Shown here piece by piece: positions 28,049 through 36,624 of a stretch of 64,000 nt of DNA. The DNA is from JAWKIW01 sp041394145 (lineage in GTDB: Bacteria; Actinomycetota; Acidimicrobiia; Acidimicrobiales; Acidimicrobilacustridaceae). Position 1 is the stretch's first letter; every line of letters begins with the position of its first letter. The DNA is taken from positions 186,001 to 250,000 of the forward strand of contig JAWKIW010000005.1 in the NCBI GenBank assembly GCA_041394145.1. Direction: 5' to 3'. The notes under the pieces were generated by a model that searched no databases, was not told the origin of the DNA, and saw only the letters and a list, made by a program, of their open reading frames with translations. The position numbers and the translations under genes were made by a program.

Positions 28049-29131
28049 TCAGGAGCAGACGAACAGCACGCGGTCGCCGTCGTCGCGGCGCTCGGCCTGA
28101 CCACGGTGGCGGAGGTGCTCGAGGTGGGCGAAGGTCTCGCTCTCGGCCATCGAGCCCCAGTTGCGCTTCGCGAACAGCCGGTGGGACAGGTCGGTCACCG
28201 TCGCCCAGCCTTCGGCATCGGAGATCTCCCGAAGCCGCTCGAGCCGCTCGTCGTGATGGGCCTTGATGGCGTCGACGCGACCCGGGAGGTCGTCGAAGGG
28301 GTGACCGTGGGCCGGCAGCACGACCGACACCCCGTCGATGGCCGCCACCCGGTCGAGCGACTCGACGTAGCGGGCGATCGGATCGCCTTCCACCAGCCCG
28401 GAGATGTGCGGCGTGATGGTGGGCAGCACGTGGTCGCCCGACAGCAGCACGCCCTCGGTCGGGTCCCACAGGCAGAGGTGGTCGTCGGTGTGGCCCGGCG
28501 TGAACAGGGCGAACCAGTCGCGCCCGGCGAGGCGGATGGGGGCGTCGTCGGCCAGCCGCAGCGTGGGGTGCGGGACGCGGAACCAGTCGAGGGCGGCCCG
28601 GAAGCGCTGCATCACCATCTTGCGGTGCTGGGGGAGGGTGTCGTCCAGCGGTGAGCCCCATGGCGCCCGCCGGTTCCACGGGAGGTCGGGGTTCGTGTCG
28701 TCCAGGTCGTCGTCGAGCGCTTCACCCTGGAGGTCGAAGGCGTCGAACCACGTCGTGAACGTCTCCGACGTGACGATGCGCGCCCCGGTGGTCTCGGCGA
28801 GCAGCCCCGCCGCGCCGAAGTGGTCCGGGTGCGAGTGGGTCACGAAGACGGTGTGGACCCGTCGCAGGGGCACGCCGGCGGCCTCGAGCCGGGCGCCGAG
28901 GGCGGTCCAGTTCGCTTCGCCCGGCAGCCCCGGATCGACGAGGGCGATGCCGTCGCCGTCCTCGAGCAGGTAGGTGTTCACGTGGCCGAGGCCGGGCAGG
29001 TCGATGGGCAGCTGGAGGCGCAGCACGCCGGGCGCCACCTCGTCGATCTCGTCGGTGGCGGGCTCCTGCTCCTGCTTGGTGGGCTTGGCCGTCCCGGTAC
29101 CGGCAGACCCTGGGTCCGTCCGCTCCGTCAT
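28049..29131 (-). CDS. Metallo-beta-lactamase-fold hydrolase
   Basis: 360 residues. Ligands are seen in VTHSHPDHFGAAG (HxHxDH), FTPGHTDDHLCLW, LLSGDHVLPTITPH and LPAHGHPF. The N-terminus is a charged, probably disordered extension (TERTDPGSAGTGTAKPTKQEQEP). The C-terminal helical segment (AIKAHHDERLERLREI ... AHLEHLRHRGQ) is a winged-helix-like element, as in the protein at 23496, but the two are only distantly related. A perfect 16-bp TetR-type operator lies 23 nt before the ATG, suggesting ligand-controlled expression. Substrate unknown; a thioesterase or lactonase is possible. Confidence 0.87.
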   Translation of the reverse strand: MTERTDPGSAGTGTAKPTKQEQEPATDEIDEVAPGVLRLQLPIDLPGLGHVNTYLLEDGDGIALVDPGLPGEANWTALGARLEAAGVPLRRVHTVFVTHSHPDHFGAAGLLAETTGARIVTSETFTTWFDAFDLQGEALDDDLDDTNPDLPWNRRAPWGSPLDDTLPQHRKMVMQRFRAALDWFRVPHPTLRLADDAPIRLAGRDWFALFTPGHTDDHLCLWDPTEGVLLSGDHVLPTITPHISGLVEGDPIARYVESLDRVAAIDGVSVVLPAHGHPFDDLPGRVDAIKAHHDERLERLREISDAEGWATVTDLSHRLFAKRNWGSMAESETFAHLEHLRHRGQAERRDDGDRVLFVCS

Positions 29132-29153
29132 CGACGCCAGGCTATCGGCGAAC

Positions 29154-29165
29154 TTGACCGAACGG

Positions 29166-29169
<4 letters not shown>
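29154..29169. promoter_or_regulatory. Perfect TetR-type operator upstream of the MBL gene
   Basis: TTGACCG-AA-CGGTCAA, 7-bp arms with no mismatch. It lies 23-38 nt upstream of the metallo-beta-lactamase start and covers the stop codon of orn. The symmetry and TGACC half-sites are typical of TetR-family targets. No TetR gene is in the window. Confidence 0.6.
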
Positions 29170-29738
<569 letters not shown>

Positions 29739-29844
29739 GGGCGGCGATGCTACCGGTGGCCGCCGCCCGGGTCGGATGGCCGGCCGCGGTGGCGCCCGTC
29801 GCATCGGTGCCGCGGGCCTCTCGTCGACGGCCCGAGCAGGTCGG

Positions 29845-30390
29845 TCAGCGGGCGGAGGACCGGGCGAGGCGCCACAGGTGCGGTGGCACGACGCGCTGGT
29901 AGTGCACGAGCGGCTCGCCCCGCCCGCTGATCGCCGGCAGGCGCCGGGAGCGGGTCCAGCCGCGCCGCTCGTAGAAGCGGCGGGCACGGAGGTTGTCACG
30001 CTGGGTCCACAGCTCGAGGTGGTGGTAGCCCTCCTCGGCCAGCACCACGTCGAGGTGGAACAGCAGCTTGGAGGCGAGGCCTCGACCCCAGTGGTCGGGG
30101 TCGGAGACCACCAGCGCCACGTGGGCCCACTCGGGCACGACGTCGCCCCGGCCGCTGTCGGCCCGCATCGGTGCCACGATGACCGCCGATGCCAGCCGGC
30201 CCGCCTCGAAGGCCCCCAGGGTCACGGTGCCGGCCGAGGTGAGCAATCGAGCCCAGCGCCCGGGCCCGTCGGGTCCGCTCAGGTGGACCAGCGCGGTGGG
30301 GAGGGGCCGGCCGAGTCGTCGGGCGTCGGCCCGGGCGACCACCAGCGCCACGGCGTGGGCGTCGGTGAGGTGGAGGGGGCGGACCTGCAC
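29845..30390 (-). CDS. GNAT-family N-acetyltransferase
   Basis: 181 residues. GNAT fold with the acetyl-CoA loop DPDHWGRGLASKLLFHLDVV and the C-terminal NLRARRFYERRGW signature. The acceptor is unknown. GTG start at 30390 is 3 nt from the stop of the DUF952 gene, so the two and the EamA transporter upstream (6-nt gap) form one operon running toward orn. Confidence 0.87.
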   Translation of the reverse strand: MQVRPLHLTDAHAVALVVARADARRLGRPLPTALVHLSGPDGPGRWARLLTSAGTVTLGAFEAGRLASAVIVAPMRADSGRGDVVPEWAHVALVVSDPDHWGRGLASKLLFHLDVVLAEEGYHHLELWTQRDNLRARRFYERRGWTRSRRLPAISGRGEPLVHYQRVVPPHLWRLARSSAR

Positions 30391-30393
30391 GCG

Positions 30394-30807
30394 TCAATCC
30401 TCGCGGAGCGCCGCCGGCAGGGTGAAGCCGTGCTGGGGTCGGCGTCGCCACCGGTGGGTCGCCACCACCGCGTCCAGCGGGACGGTGCCGTGGTGGTGCG
30501 GGAAGTGCTCCCCCGGGTGCGACTCGGCCCACGAGACCGCATCCGGCAGCCGCTGCGGATCCACCACGACCAGCACCAGCTCGTCGGCGCCGGCGAAGTG
30601 GCGGTCGGCGGTCGTGGCCGCCTGGTCGAGCGTCGACAGGTGGACGAACCCCTCGGTGGCCAGGCTGGGCGGGGCGAGGGCGCCGGCCTGCACGGCGGCG
30701 TCCCACTCGTCGGGGGTCGCCAGGTGCACGAGCCGCCGGTGGGCGGTGCCGGCCGGGTCGACGACGCCGCCGGACCGACCGGGGCCGGGGTCCCCGCCGT
30801 CGACCAT
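30394..30807 (-). CDS. DUF952 family protein
   Basis: 137 residues. RRLVHLATPDEWDAAVQAGALAPPSLATEGFVHLSTLDQAATTADRHF is the DUF952 signature, ending in EHFPHHHGTVPLDAVVATHRW. Members are small cytosolic proteins of unknown function, with a fold related to ADP-ribosyltransferase-like or DUF952 structures. The first ~20 residues are Gly/Pro-rich and probably disordered. It sits between the transporter and the acetyltransferase in a tight operon. Confidence 0.82.
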   Translation of the reverse strand: MVDGGDPGPGRSGGVVDPAGTAHRRLVHLATPDEWDAAVQAGALAPPSLATEGFVHLSTLDQAATTADRHFAGADELVLVVVDPQRLPDAVSWAESHPGEHFPHHHGTVPLDAVVATHRWRRRPQHGFTLPAALRED

Positions 30808-30813
30808 CGTGGC

Positions 30814-31803
30814 TCAGGCCTCCTCGGCCAGGTCGAGCGCCTCCTCGACCGTGACCGTGGCGCCGGGAGCCCGGAGCGCGCCGAGCACTCCCACCAGCGT
30901 GATGGCGCCGCCGAGCACCTTGCCGGCCGTCGTCGTCTGGCCCAGGACGACCCAGGCCAGCAGGCCCGACAGCACCGGCATCGACAGCAGGATGACCGGC
31001 GGCACGTTGGCGGGCACCCAGGCCAGCGACCACGTCACCGCGAAGTGGCCGAGCGCGCCGGGCAACACGGCCACGGCCAGGCAGAGGAGCAGGTCGTGGG
31101 TGGAGATGTCGCCGACGGGCTCGCGGGCCACGAGGACGAAGGCGGACACGACCACCGCCGCGGTGGTCAGCGCCGTGCACAGGAACGGCCAGGTGTCGAT
31201 GGCGCCCCGCAGCTGCTTGGACCACACGAAGTAGATGGCGTAGAAGACGACGTTGCCGGCGGCGAGCGCCATCCCGGCCGGGTTGCCCTGCGGTCCGGCC
31301 GAGCCGGCGACCGCGACCATCGCGGCACCGGCCATCGCCACCAGCGACCACAGCCGGAAGCTCATGCCGGGGCGCTCGCCGAACAGCGGCACCGCCAGCA
31401 CGGCGACCACGACGGGGGCCAGGGTGTTCATCAGCGTGACGTCGACGACCGAGGTGGCCTTCAGCGCCGTCATGAACAGCAGCTGGTGCACCGCGAAGGC
31501 CGTACCGGCCCCGACCGCTCCGAACCAGCCGGCGCGGTCGGGGCGGTGACCGGTCCGACGCATCTGGAACCAGGCGGCCACCGCCAGCACGGGCACGCCG
31601 ACCCACAGCCGCCAGAAGGAGAACACCGGGCCCGACACCGTGCTGGCCGCCACCATCACCGGTCCGGTGCTGAACATGATCGTGCCCAACCACACCACGG
31701 CCACCGGGTGCGCCCCCGCCGTCACCCGCAGCCGCCCGAACGACGTGGCCCCGCCGGCGGCCGGCGAGCCGGCGGCGTCGAGGGGCTCGGGCGCAAGGGT
31801 CAC
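30814..31803 (-). CDS. EamA/DMT-family transporter
   Basis: 329 residues with ten predicted TM helices in two five-helix EamA repeats (AVVWLGTIMFSTGPVMVAAS ... MNTLAPVVVAVLAVPLFGERPG; then GMALAAGNVVFYAIYFVWSKQL ... VPPVILLSMPVLSGLLAWVVLGQTTT). Such transporters export metabolites or amino acids; the substrate cannot be told. The first ~28 residues are non-helical and may be an over-long start; GTG at 31803 is used. Divergent from dut with 108 bp between. Confidence 0.85.
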   Translation of the reverse strand: MTLAPEPLDAAGSPAAGGATSFGRLRVTAGAHPVAVVWLGTIMFSTGPVMVAASTVSGPVFSFWRLWVGVPVLAVAAWFQMRRTGHRPDRAGWFGAVGAGTAFAVHQLLFMTALKATSVVDVTLMNTLAPVVVAVLAVPLFGERPGMSFRLWSLVAMAGAAMVAVAGSAGPQGNPAGMALAAGNVVFYAIYFVWSKQLRGAIDTWPFLCTALTTAAVVVSAFVLVAREPVGDISTHDLLLCLAVAVLPGALGHFAVTWSLAWVPANVPPVILLSMPVLSGLLAWVVLGQTTTAGKVLGGAITLVGVLGALRAPGATVTVEEALDLAEEA

Positions 31804-31911
31804 CCGGGCACCCTACGGGCGGGTCGAGCGCAGGCACAACGAGGTTCGGCACCGTCTCCGAGGCGGCGCGGCTCGAGCCGGGCCGCCGCGGGTCGCGCCT
31901 ACTGTGTCGCC

Positions 31912-32347
31912 GTGCTCGAGGTGCCGCTGCACCGGCTCGATCCGGATCTCCCCTCCCCGCCTATGCCAAGGCGGGCGACGCCGGGGTCGACCTGTGCGCC
32001 CGCGAGCCCGTGGTGCTGGCCGCCGGCGGGGTCGGGCGCTCGTGGGCACCGGCAGGTCGGTGGCGATCCCCGAAGGCCACGCCGGGTTCATCCAGCCGCG
32101 CAGCGGCCTCGCGCTCCGCCACGGCGTGACCTGCCTCAACACCCCGGGGTTGATCGACAGCGGCTACCGGGGCGAGCTGCAGGTGCTGCTGGTCAACCTC
32201 GACCCCCACGAGGACCACCAGGTCCAGCGGGGCGAGCGCATCGCCCAGCTCGTCATCCAGCGGGTCGAGCACGTCGCCTTCGTCGAGGTCGACGAGCTGC
32301 CGTCGTCCGACCGGGGACACGGCGGCTGGGGCCACACCGGCCGCTGA
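31912..32347 (+). CDS. dut: dUTP diphosphatase; frame interrupted
   Basis: Hydrolyses dUTP to dUMP, keeping uracil out of DNA. In three frames the protein reads VLEVPLHRLDPDLPSP, then AKAGDAGVDLCAREPVVL, then VGTGRSVAIPEGHAGFIQPRSGLALRHGV, IDSGYRGELQVLLVNL, RIAQLVIQRV and GGWGHTGR, covering all five dUTPase motifs. Motif 5 has tryptophan where the uracil-stacking phenylalanine usually is. The length (436 nt) is not a multiple of three; shifts lie near 31962 and 32026. An essential housekeeping gene is unlikely to be dead, so this supports assembly indels. GTG start at 31912. Confidence 0.88.
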
Positions 32348-32413
32348 CCCGGTCCGGGCCGCGGCCCCGACCGACGCCCGTCCCGCAGGATCCGGTCGGG
32401 ACCTCGCCGGGGA

Positions 32414-32797
32414 TCAGGCGCGGTGCTTGACGAGGTGGACGTGGCGGCCCGCCTCGTCGACCTCGTGGACGTCGACGGTGTCGCGGACCAGCTCGTCGAA
32501 GCGAGCGAGGGCGCCCTGGTCCTGCCAGTGCTGCCCCGACCCCGCCGTCGTCTCGGCGTCGATGGCCAAGCCGTCGGCGAGGACGGTGAACGCCAGGCTG
32601 ATGGTCCCGGCTCCGCCCTCGGGCCGCAGGAGCAGGATGATCGTCTCGTCGACCGCCAGGCGCAGGTCCTCGATGTCGGCGAACCCGAAGCCCAGGCGCA
32701 GCGCGAGGCTCGAGGCGGTGATGCGGGCGACCCGCCCGTAGGCCGGCTCGGCGGGGATCACCAGGCGGATCTCGTCCTCGGTCACCGAGGTCAGCAT
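32414..32797 (-). CDS. RsbW-like ATP-binding anti-sigma factor
   Basis: 127 residues with a GHKL/HATPase_c_2-type domain: IPAEPAYGRVARITASSLALRLGF then the N-box-like helix IEDLRLAVDETIILLL. The G-boxes are weak and the glutamate/asparagine pattern is degenerate, so kinase activity is uncertain. It may bind a sigma factor or a STAS antagonist such as the one at 10341. ATG at 32797. It lies downstream of the ligase gene with a 90-bp gap containing two copies of a CTGCCCGAGCGGGCGC element. Confidence 0.7.
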   Translation of the reverse strand: MLTSVTEDEIRLVIPAEPAYGRVARITASSLALRLGFGFADIEDLRLAVDETIILLLRPEGGAGTISLAFTVLADGLAIDAETTAGSGQHWQDQGALARFDELVRDTVDVHEVDEAGRHVHLVKHRA

Positions 32798-32887
32798 CGC
32801 GCGTTTCTGCTGCCCGAGCGGGCGCCCCGCCGGTGGTGTGCGGGATGCGGGCGGTGCTGCCCGAGCGGGCGCTCCGCCAGCCCGTTG

Positions 32888-33913
32888 CTACCGCAGGCGG
32901 GGCGCCGTCGGCGGGTCGGGCTCGCGGCCGACCTCGGCGGGATCGCGGTCGTCGCGCTGGCCGAGGTGCACGGGGTGGCGCAGGTGGTCCTCGTGGCTCC
33001 ACTCGGTGAAGGCGACCTCGACGACGAGCTCGGGCCGCACCCACGTGGCGTGCCGCACCACGGCGCGGTCGGGAGGGGGCGCGAACGGGCACGCCGGCTC
33101 GACCCGCTCGTCGAGCATCCGGCGCAGCCGTGCGAGGTCCTCGTCGGTGAACCCGCTGCCCACCTTGCCGGCGAACCGCAGCGGCCCGGGGGCGACGTCC
33201 GTCGCGCCACGGGGCCGGGGTGGCTCGTGGTAGCCGACCACCAGCGCGCCGAAGGTGGCGGCCCGTGCGCCCGTGCCGGGCGTGAACCCGCCGACGACGA
33301 GCTCCTGGCGCCGCCGGACCTTCAGCTTCCGCCAGGCCCCCGAGCGGTGCCCCGGCTCGTACCTCGAGCCCAGCCGCTTGGCGACGAGGCCCTCGAGCCC
33401 GCGGTCGGCCACCGCCTCGAGCAGGGCCCGTCCGTCGCCTCGGGAGGCGGCGGGGACCTGCCACGTCGGGCCCGCCTCGACGAGGGCTTCGAGCAGCCGC
33501 CGGCGGTCCTCGTAGGGGAGCGGGGTGGCGTCGTTGCCGTCGAGCCACAGCAGGTCGAACAGCTCGAGCGTCACCGGCTCGTCGGCGGCGAGGCGCGCCG
33601 CCTTGGCCGGATCGGCGTGCATGCGCGGCTGGAGCCGGCCGAAGCTCGGCACGCCGTCGGGATCGAGGGCGACGATCTCGCCGTCGAGCACGGCGTCGTG
33701 GTCGGCCAGGCGGGCGGCGAGCGGCGCGAGCTCCGGGTACCGCGCCGTGACGTCGGCGCCCGACGAGCTGGTGAGCCGCAGTCGTCCCTCGTGCACGGTG
33801 GCGACCGCGCGCACCCCGTCCCACTTCAGCTCGTAGGCCCAGCCGTCGTCATCGTCGGGAAGGGCGCCGACGACCGCCCGCATCGGCGCGAACGATGGTG
33901 GAGCAGGGCGCAC
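32888..33913 (-). CDS. ligD: ATP-dependent DNA ligase, LigD-type ligase domain
   Basis: 341 residues. Nucleotidyltransferase motif I is ELKWDGVR (K30 forms the AMP adduct). Other motifs are LDGEIVAL, LFDLLWLDG, LEGLVAKRLGSRYEPG and WRKLKVR, followed by the OB-fold (VGGFTPGTG, LRFAGKVGSGF). This is the ligase domain of bacterial NHEJ enzymes without the polymerase or nuclease domains. No ku gene is in the window, so it may act in NHEJ with factors elsewhere or in other repair. GTG start at 33913. The last ~30 residues are Arg/Pro-rich. Confidence 0.9.
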   Translation of the reverse strand: MRPAPPSFAPMRAVVGALPDDDDGWAYELKWDGVRAVATVHEGRLRLTSSSGADVTARYPELAPLAARLADHDAVLDGEIVALDPDGVPSFGRLQPRMHADPAKAARLAADEPVTLELFDLLWLDGNDATPLPYEDRRRLLEALVEAGPTWQVPAASRGDGRALLEAVADRGLEGLVAKRLGSRYEPGHRSGAWRKLKVRRRQELVVGGFTPGTGARAATFGALVVGYHEPPRPRGATDVAPGPLRFAGKVGSGFTDEDLARLRRMLDERVEPACPFAPPPDRAVVRHATWVRPELVVEVAFTEWSHEDHLRHPVHLGQRDDRDPAEVGREPDPPTAPRLR

Positions 33914-34026
33914 CCCCGGACCCTACGACCTGGTCGAGCGCGACGGGCCGAGGTGGACCGCCCACTGGCGCCGGTCGCCGCGCCCGGCGACGGGAGGGTC
34001 GTCGGGCCCTGCCGTCGGCGCCACGC

Positions 34027-34046
34027 CTTGGGACGTTCGGCCCTAC
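34027..34046. promoter_or_regulatory. DosR-box-like sequence upstream of the PPOX gene
   Basis: CTT-GGGAC-GTTC-GGCCC-TAC. The 14-nt core matches the DosR core GGGAC-TWWA-GTCCC at 11 positions. It lies 25-35 nt upstream of the PPOX start. Weaker than the other two sites. Confidence 0.35.
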
Positions 34047-34080
34047 AGCGCCGGCGGCTGCGTCCGCTTCGATGGCCGGA

Positions 34081-34536
34081 ATGGAACTGGACCACGCCGG
34101 CCTCGAGATCCTGTCCCGGGACGAGTGCCTCGCGCTGCTCGCCTCGGTGCCGATCGGTCGCATCGGGCTCTCGTTGAGCGCGCTGCCGGTCGTGCTGCCC
34201 GTGAACTTCGCCGTGCACGACGAGACCATCATCATCCGGACCTCGGTCGGGTCGAAGTTCGCCGCCGCCATCTCCAACGCCGTCGTGGCCCTCGAGGCCG
34301 ACCACTACGACTCGCTCGGTCACAACGGGTGGAGCGTCCTGGTGCAGGGCTCCTCCCGCGTCGTGAGCGACCCCGGCGAGCTGGAGCGGTTGCGGCGCCT
34401 GCCGCTGCGCCCGTGGGCGAACCCCGACACCGATCGCTACATCGCCATCTCCACCGATGTCGTGAGCGGCCGGCGGGTCCGGGGCTGGTACCGCCCCGAC
34501 GGCCACGAGGCGTTCCAGCGGATCGCCAGTCGCTGA
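34081..34536 (+). CDS. Pyridoxamine 5'-phosphate oxidase-fold (PPOX) flavin protein
   Basis: 151 residues with a split beta-barrel: LEILSRDECLALLASVPIGRIGLSLSALPVVLPVNFAVHDETIIIRTSVGSKF. Typical for actinobacterial F420- or FMN-binding PPOX proteins, several of which belong to the DosR regulon in mycobacteria (for example Rv3129, recalled). ATG at 34081 is used; another in-frame ATG at 34072 is possible and neither has a clear ribosome site. A DosR-like box lies just upstream and the sensor kinase gene is the convergent neighbour. Confidence 0.82.
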   Translation: MELDHAGLEILSRDECLALLASVPIGRIGLSLSALPVVLPVNFAVHDETIIIRTSVGSKFAAAISNAVVALEADHYDSLGHNGWSVLVQGSSRVVSDPGELERLRRLPLRPWANPDTDRYIAISTDVVSGRRVRGWYRPDGHEAFQRIASR

Positions 34537-34560
34537 GCCACCACCCGGTCGCCGGCCCAG

Positions 34561-34616
34561 CGGTCAGTCGGTCAGTCGGCCAGTCGGCCAGTCGGTCAGT
34601 CGGTCAGTCGGTCAGC
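34561..34616. repeat. Seven tandem copies of an 8-bp repeat
   Basis: CGGTCAGT, with CGGCCAGT in copies 3 and 4 and CGGTCAGC in the last, repeated 7 times between two convergent genes. The last two copies encode the C-terminal LTD and stop of the sensor kinase. Confidence 0.9.
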
Positions 34617-35746
34617 GGGACCGTCCAGACCAAGGTGGTGCCCTCGTCGGGGGCGGATTCGACGGTGAGGCTGCCGCCGAGCTGCTCGGCCCGCTTCGCC
34701 AGGTTGCGCAGTCCGTGCCCGTGGTGCTCGTCGGGCGTGCGGGCGGCGTCGATGCCGCGACCGTCGTCGTCGATGCGCAGGAGCAGGTCGTGGTCGTCGA
34801 CCTTGAGCCGCACGTCGGCCCGCCCGGCCCCGGCGTGCTTGGCCATGTTGGTCAGCGCCTCGCGCACCACGGCGAGCACGTGGTCGGCCACGCCGGCGGG
34901 CACCACCGAGTCGATCGGGCCTTCGAACTGCACGATGGGGTCGAAGCCGAGCGACTCACCGCTCTCGCTGACGAGGTCGAGGACCTCCTGGCGGACCGAG
35001 CGGCCCGGCAGGCGGGCGCGCTGCAGCTCGAAGATCGTGGTGCGGATGTGGCGCACCGTGTCGTCGAGGTCGTCGACGGCGGACTGCAGCCGGGCGGCGA
35101 GGTCGGTGTCGGCCTGACGGGCCGCGATGCCCTGCAGGGCGAGGCCGGTGGCGAAGATCCGCTGGATCACCGTGTCGTGCAGCTCGCGGGCGATGCGCTC
35201 GCGGTCCTCGAGCACCAACAGGTCGCTCACCCGGCTGTGCAGGCGGGCGTTCTCGATCGCCATGGCGGCGGCGGCGGCCAGGCCGGTGACGAGCTCCTCG
35301 TCGGCGTCGGTGAAGGCGGGGGCCGATCGCTTGTCGGTGAGGTAGAGGTTCCCGAACACGGCGCCGCGGACCCGGATCGGCACACCGAGGAACGACGACA
35401 TCACCGGGTGGTGGGGCGGGAAGCCGAAGCTGTCCGGGTGGCGGCGCAGGTCGGGGAGGCGCAGGGGCTGGGGCTCGACGATGAGCAGGCCCAGGATGCC
35501 GTGCCCCTCCGGGAGGTGCCCGATGCGGTCTGCCTCGTCGTCGTCGATCCCGACGGTGATGAACTGGGCGAGTCGGGTGTGGCTCTCGTCGACCACGCCG
35601 AGGGCACCGAAGGCGGCGTCGACGAGGGTGGTCGCGGTCTCGACGATGCGCTGGAGGACGACGGGCAGGCTCAGCTCGCTGCCGACCGTGACGATGGCGT
35701 CGAGCAGCTGGTTCAGCTCGGTCGGGCCGACGCCGCGCTCGGTCAT
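34604..35746 (-). CDS. dosS: DosS/DosT-like haem GAF sensor histidine kinase
   Basis: 380 residues: one GAF domain (about 25-165), a HisKA_3 dimerisation helix with phospho-acceptor H190 (RIARELHDTVIQRIFATGL) and a C-terminal ATPase domain (REALTNMAKHAG, DDDGRGID, GHGLRNLAKRAEQLGG). Within the GAF domain, PHHPVMSSFLGVPIRVR and FGNLYLTDK align with the haem pocket of mycobacterial DosS: H113 corresponds to the proximal His149 and Y135 to the distal Tyr171, with the same 22-residue spacing. It should therefore sense O2, NO or CO. DosS has two GAF domains and 578 residues; this one is a single-GAF version. The cognate regulator is at 36625. Confidence 0.9.
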   Translation of the reverse strand: MTERGVGPTELNQLLDAIVTVGSELSLPVVLQRIVETATTLVDAAFGALGVVDESHTRLAQFITVGIDDDEADRIGHLPEGHGILGLLIVEPQPLRLPDLRRHPDSFGFPPHHPVMSSFLGVPIRVRGAVFGNLYLTDKRSAPAFTDADEELVTGLAAAAAMAIENARLHSRVSDLLVLEDRERIARELHDTVIQRIFATGLALQGIAARQADTDLAARLQSAVDDLDDTVRHIRTTIFELQRARLPGRSVRQEVLDLVSESGESLGFDPIVQFEGPIDSVVPAGVADHVLAVVREALTNMAKHAGAGRADVRLKVDDHDLLLRIDDDGRGIDAARTPDEHHGHGLRNLAKRAEQLGGSLTVESAPDEGTTLVWTVPLTD

Positions 35747-35781
35747 GGCCGAGCAGTCTACGGGCGGCGCTGCCGGCGGTG

Positions 35782-36423
35782 TCAGCCGGCGCCGCCGCCC
35801 CCCGGGTGGGCGCCGCCGTCGCGGTGCACGACCAGGACGGGCACGTCGGCGTGGGCGACGTGGCTCGCGGTGCTGCCCAGCAGCACGCGGCTCAACCCCT
35901 TGCCCCGGCTGCCGACGGCGAGCAGGTCGGCGCCCCGCTCGCGGGCGTGGGCCACCAGCATGTCGGCGGGGGTGCCGGTGAGCACCACCGTCTCGGGGTC
36001 GATCCCGAACCGGTCCCGCAGCCGGGCGGCGGCCTCGTCGAGCTCCTCGCCGGCCTCTCGCTTGGGTCGGCTGGGGTCGGGGAGCTGGGTGATGTCGTAG
36101 TCCAGGACGGTGGCGAGCACGACGGTGCGGAGCCGGTCGCCGAGCAGTCCCACCGCCCGCTCGGCCGCCTCGCGGGCGTCGGCCGAGCCGTCGATCCCGA
36201 CGACCACGTCGACCTCGCCGCCGGCGGGCCGCCCGGTGTGTCGCACCTCGGCCGGAGGGAGGTCCTCCTCGGCGTCTCGTGCCTTGAGCGCCAGCAGCCC
36301 CGCCAGCGGGCCGTACAGCACGAGGCTGCCCCAGATGAGCGGGGAGTGGCCCTTGCGGACCATCACCAGCGCCACGGCCGCGCCGATGAGGATCCAGATC
36401 ACGACGGCCACGACGACGACCAT
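35782..36423 (-). CDS. Membrane-anchored universal stress protein
   Basis: 213 residues: two N-terminal TM helices (VAVVIWILIGAAVALVMV and PLIWGSLVLYGPLAGLLAL) then a UspA domain (DVVVGIDGSADAREAAERAV). The ATP-binding signature G-2X-G-9X-G(S/T) is intact (GSRGKGLSRVLLGST). USP fused to membrane helices is unusual; it would place ATP-binding stress sensing at the membrane. Its start is 201 bp from the divergent dosR, and it lies just upstream of dosS on the same strand (35-nt gap), as Rv3134c-DosR-DosS groups a USP with the two-component system in M. tuberculosis. Confidence 0.85.
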   Translation of the reverse strand: MVVVVAVVIWILIGAAVALVMVRKGHSPLIWGSLVLYGPLAGLLALKARDAEEDLPPAEVRHTGRPAGGEVDVVVGIDGSADAREAAERAVGLLGDRLRTVVLATVLDYDITQLPDPSRPKREAGEELDEAAARLRDRFGIDPETVVLTGTPADMLVAHARERGADLLAVGSRGKGLSRVLLGSTASHVAHADVPVLVVHRDGGAHPGGGGAG

Positions 36424-36481
36424 GCGTCGATCGTAGGTGCCCGGGCGCTCGAGGCTGGTCGAACCGGTCGCCGTGACGGCC

Positions 36482-36497
36482 GGGTCCGATCGGACCC
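36482..36497. promoter_or_regulatory. Perfect 16-bp palindrome in the usp-dosR intergenic region
   Basis: GGGTCCGATCGGACCC, no mismatch. A direct copy of the right half plus flank (TCGGACCCCGCC) recurs at 36510-36521. It sits between the two divergent starts and is a candidate autoregulatory site; it is not a canonical DosR box (half-site order differs). Confidence 0.45.
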
Positions 36498-36624
36498 CGC
36501 CCGTGTCGTTCGGACCCCGCCGCGCGCCGCTCGGGCCGGGCGTGCCCATCCGAGGCGTCGACCGGCCCGTCGCCTCGACGGCTGCATGGCGCGTGGTCCG
36601 AGTCCCACCGGGCAGAATGGGACG

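Noticed and set aside
32811..32880. Repeated CTGCCCGAGCGGGCGC element as a terminator or mobile repeat
   Set aside because: Two copies only, in a short GC-rich gap; each could fold into a small hairpin, but nothing more can be said.
34561..34616. CRISPR array
   Set aside because: Units are 8 bp with no spacers, and no cas genes are present.
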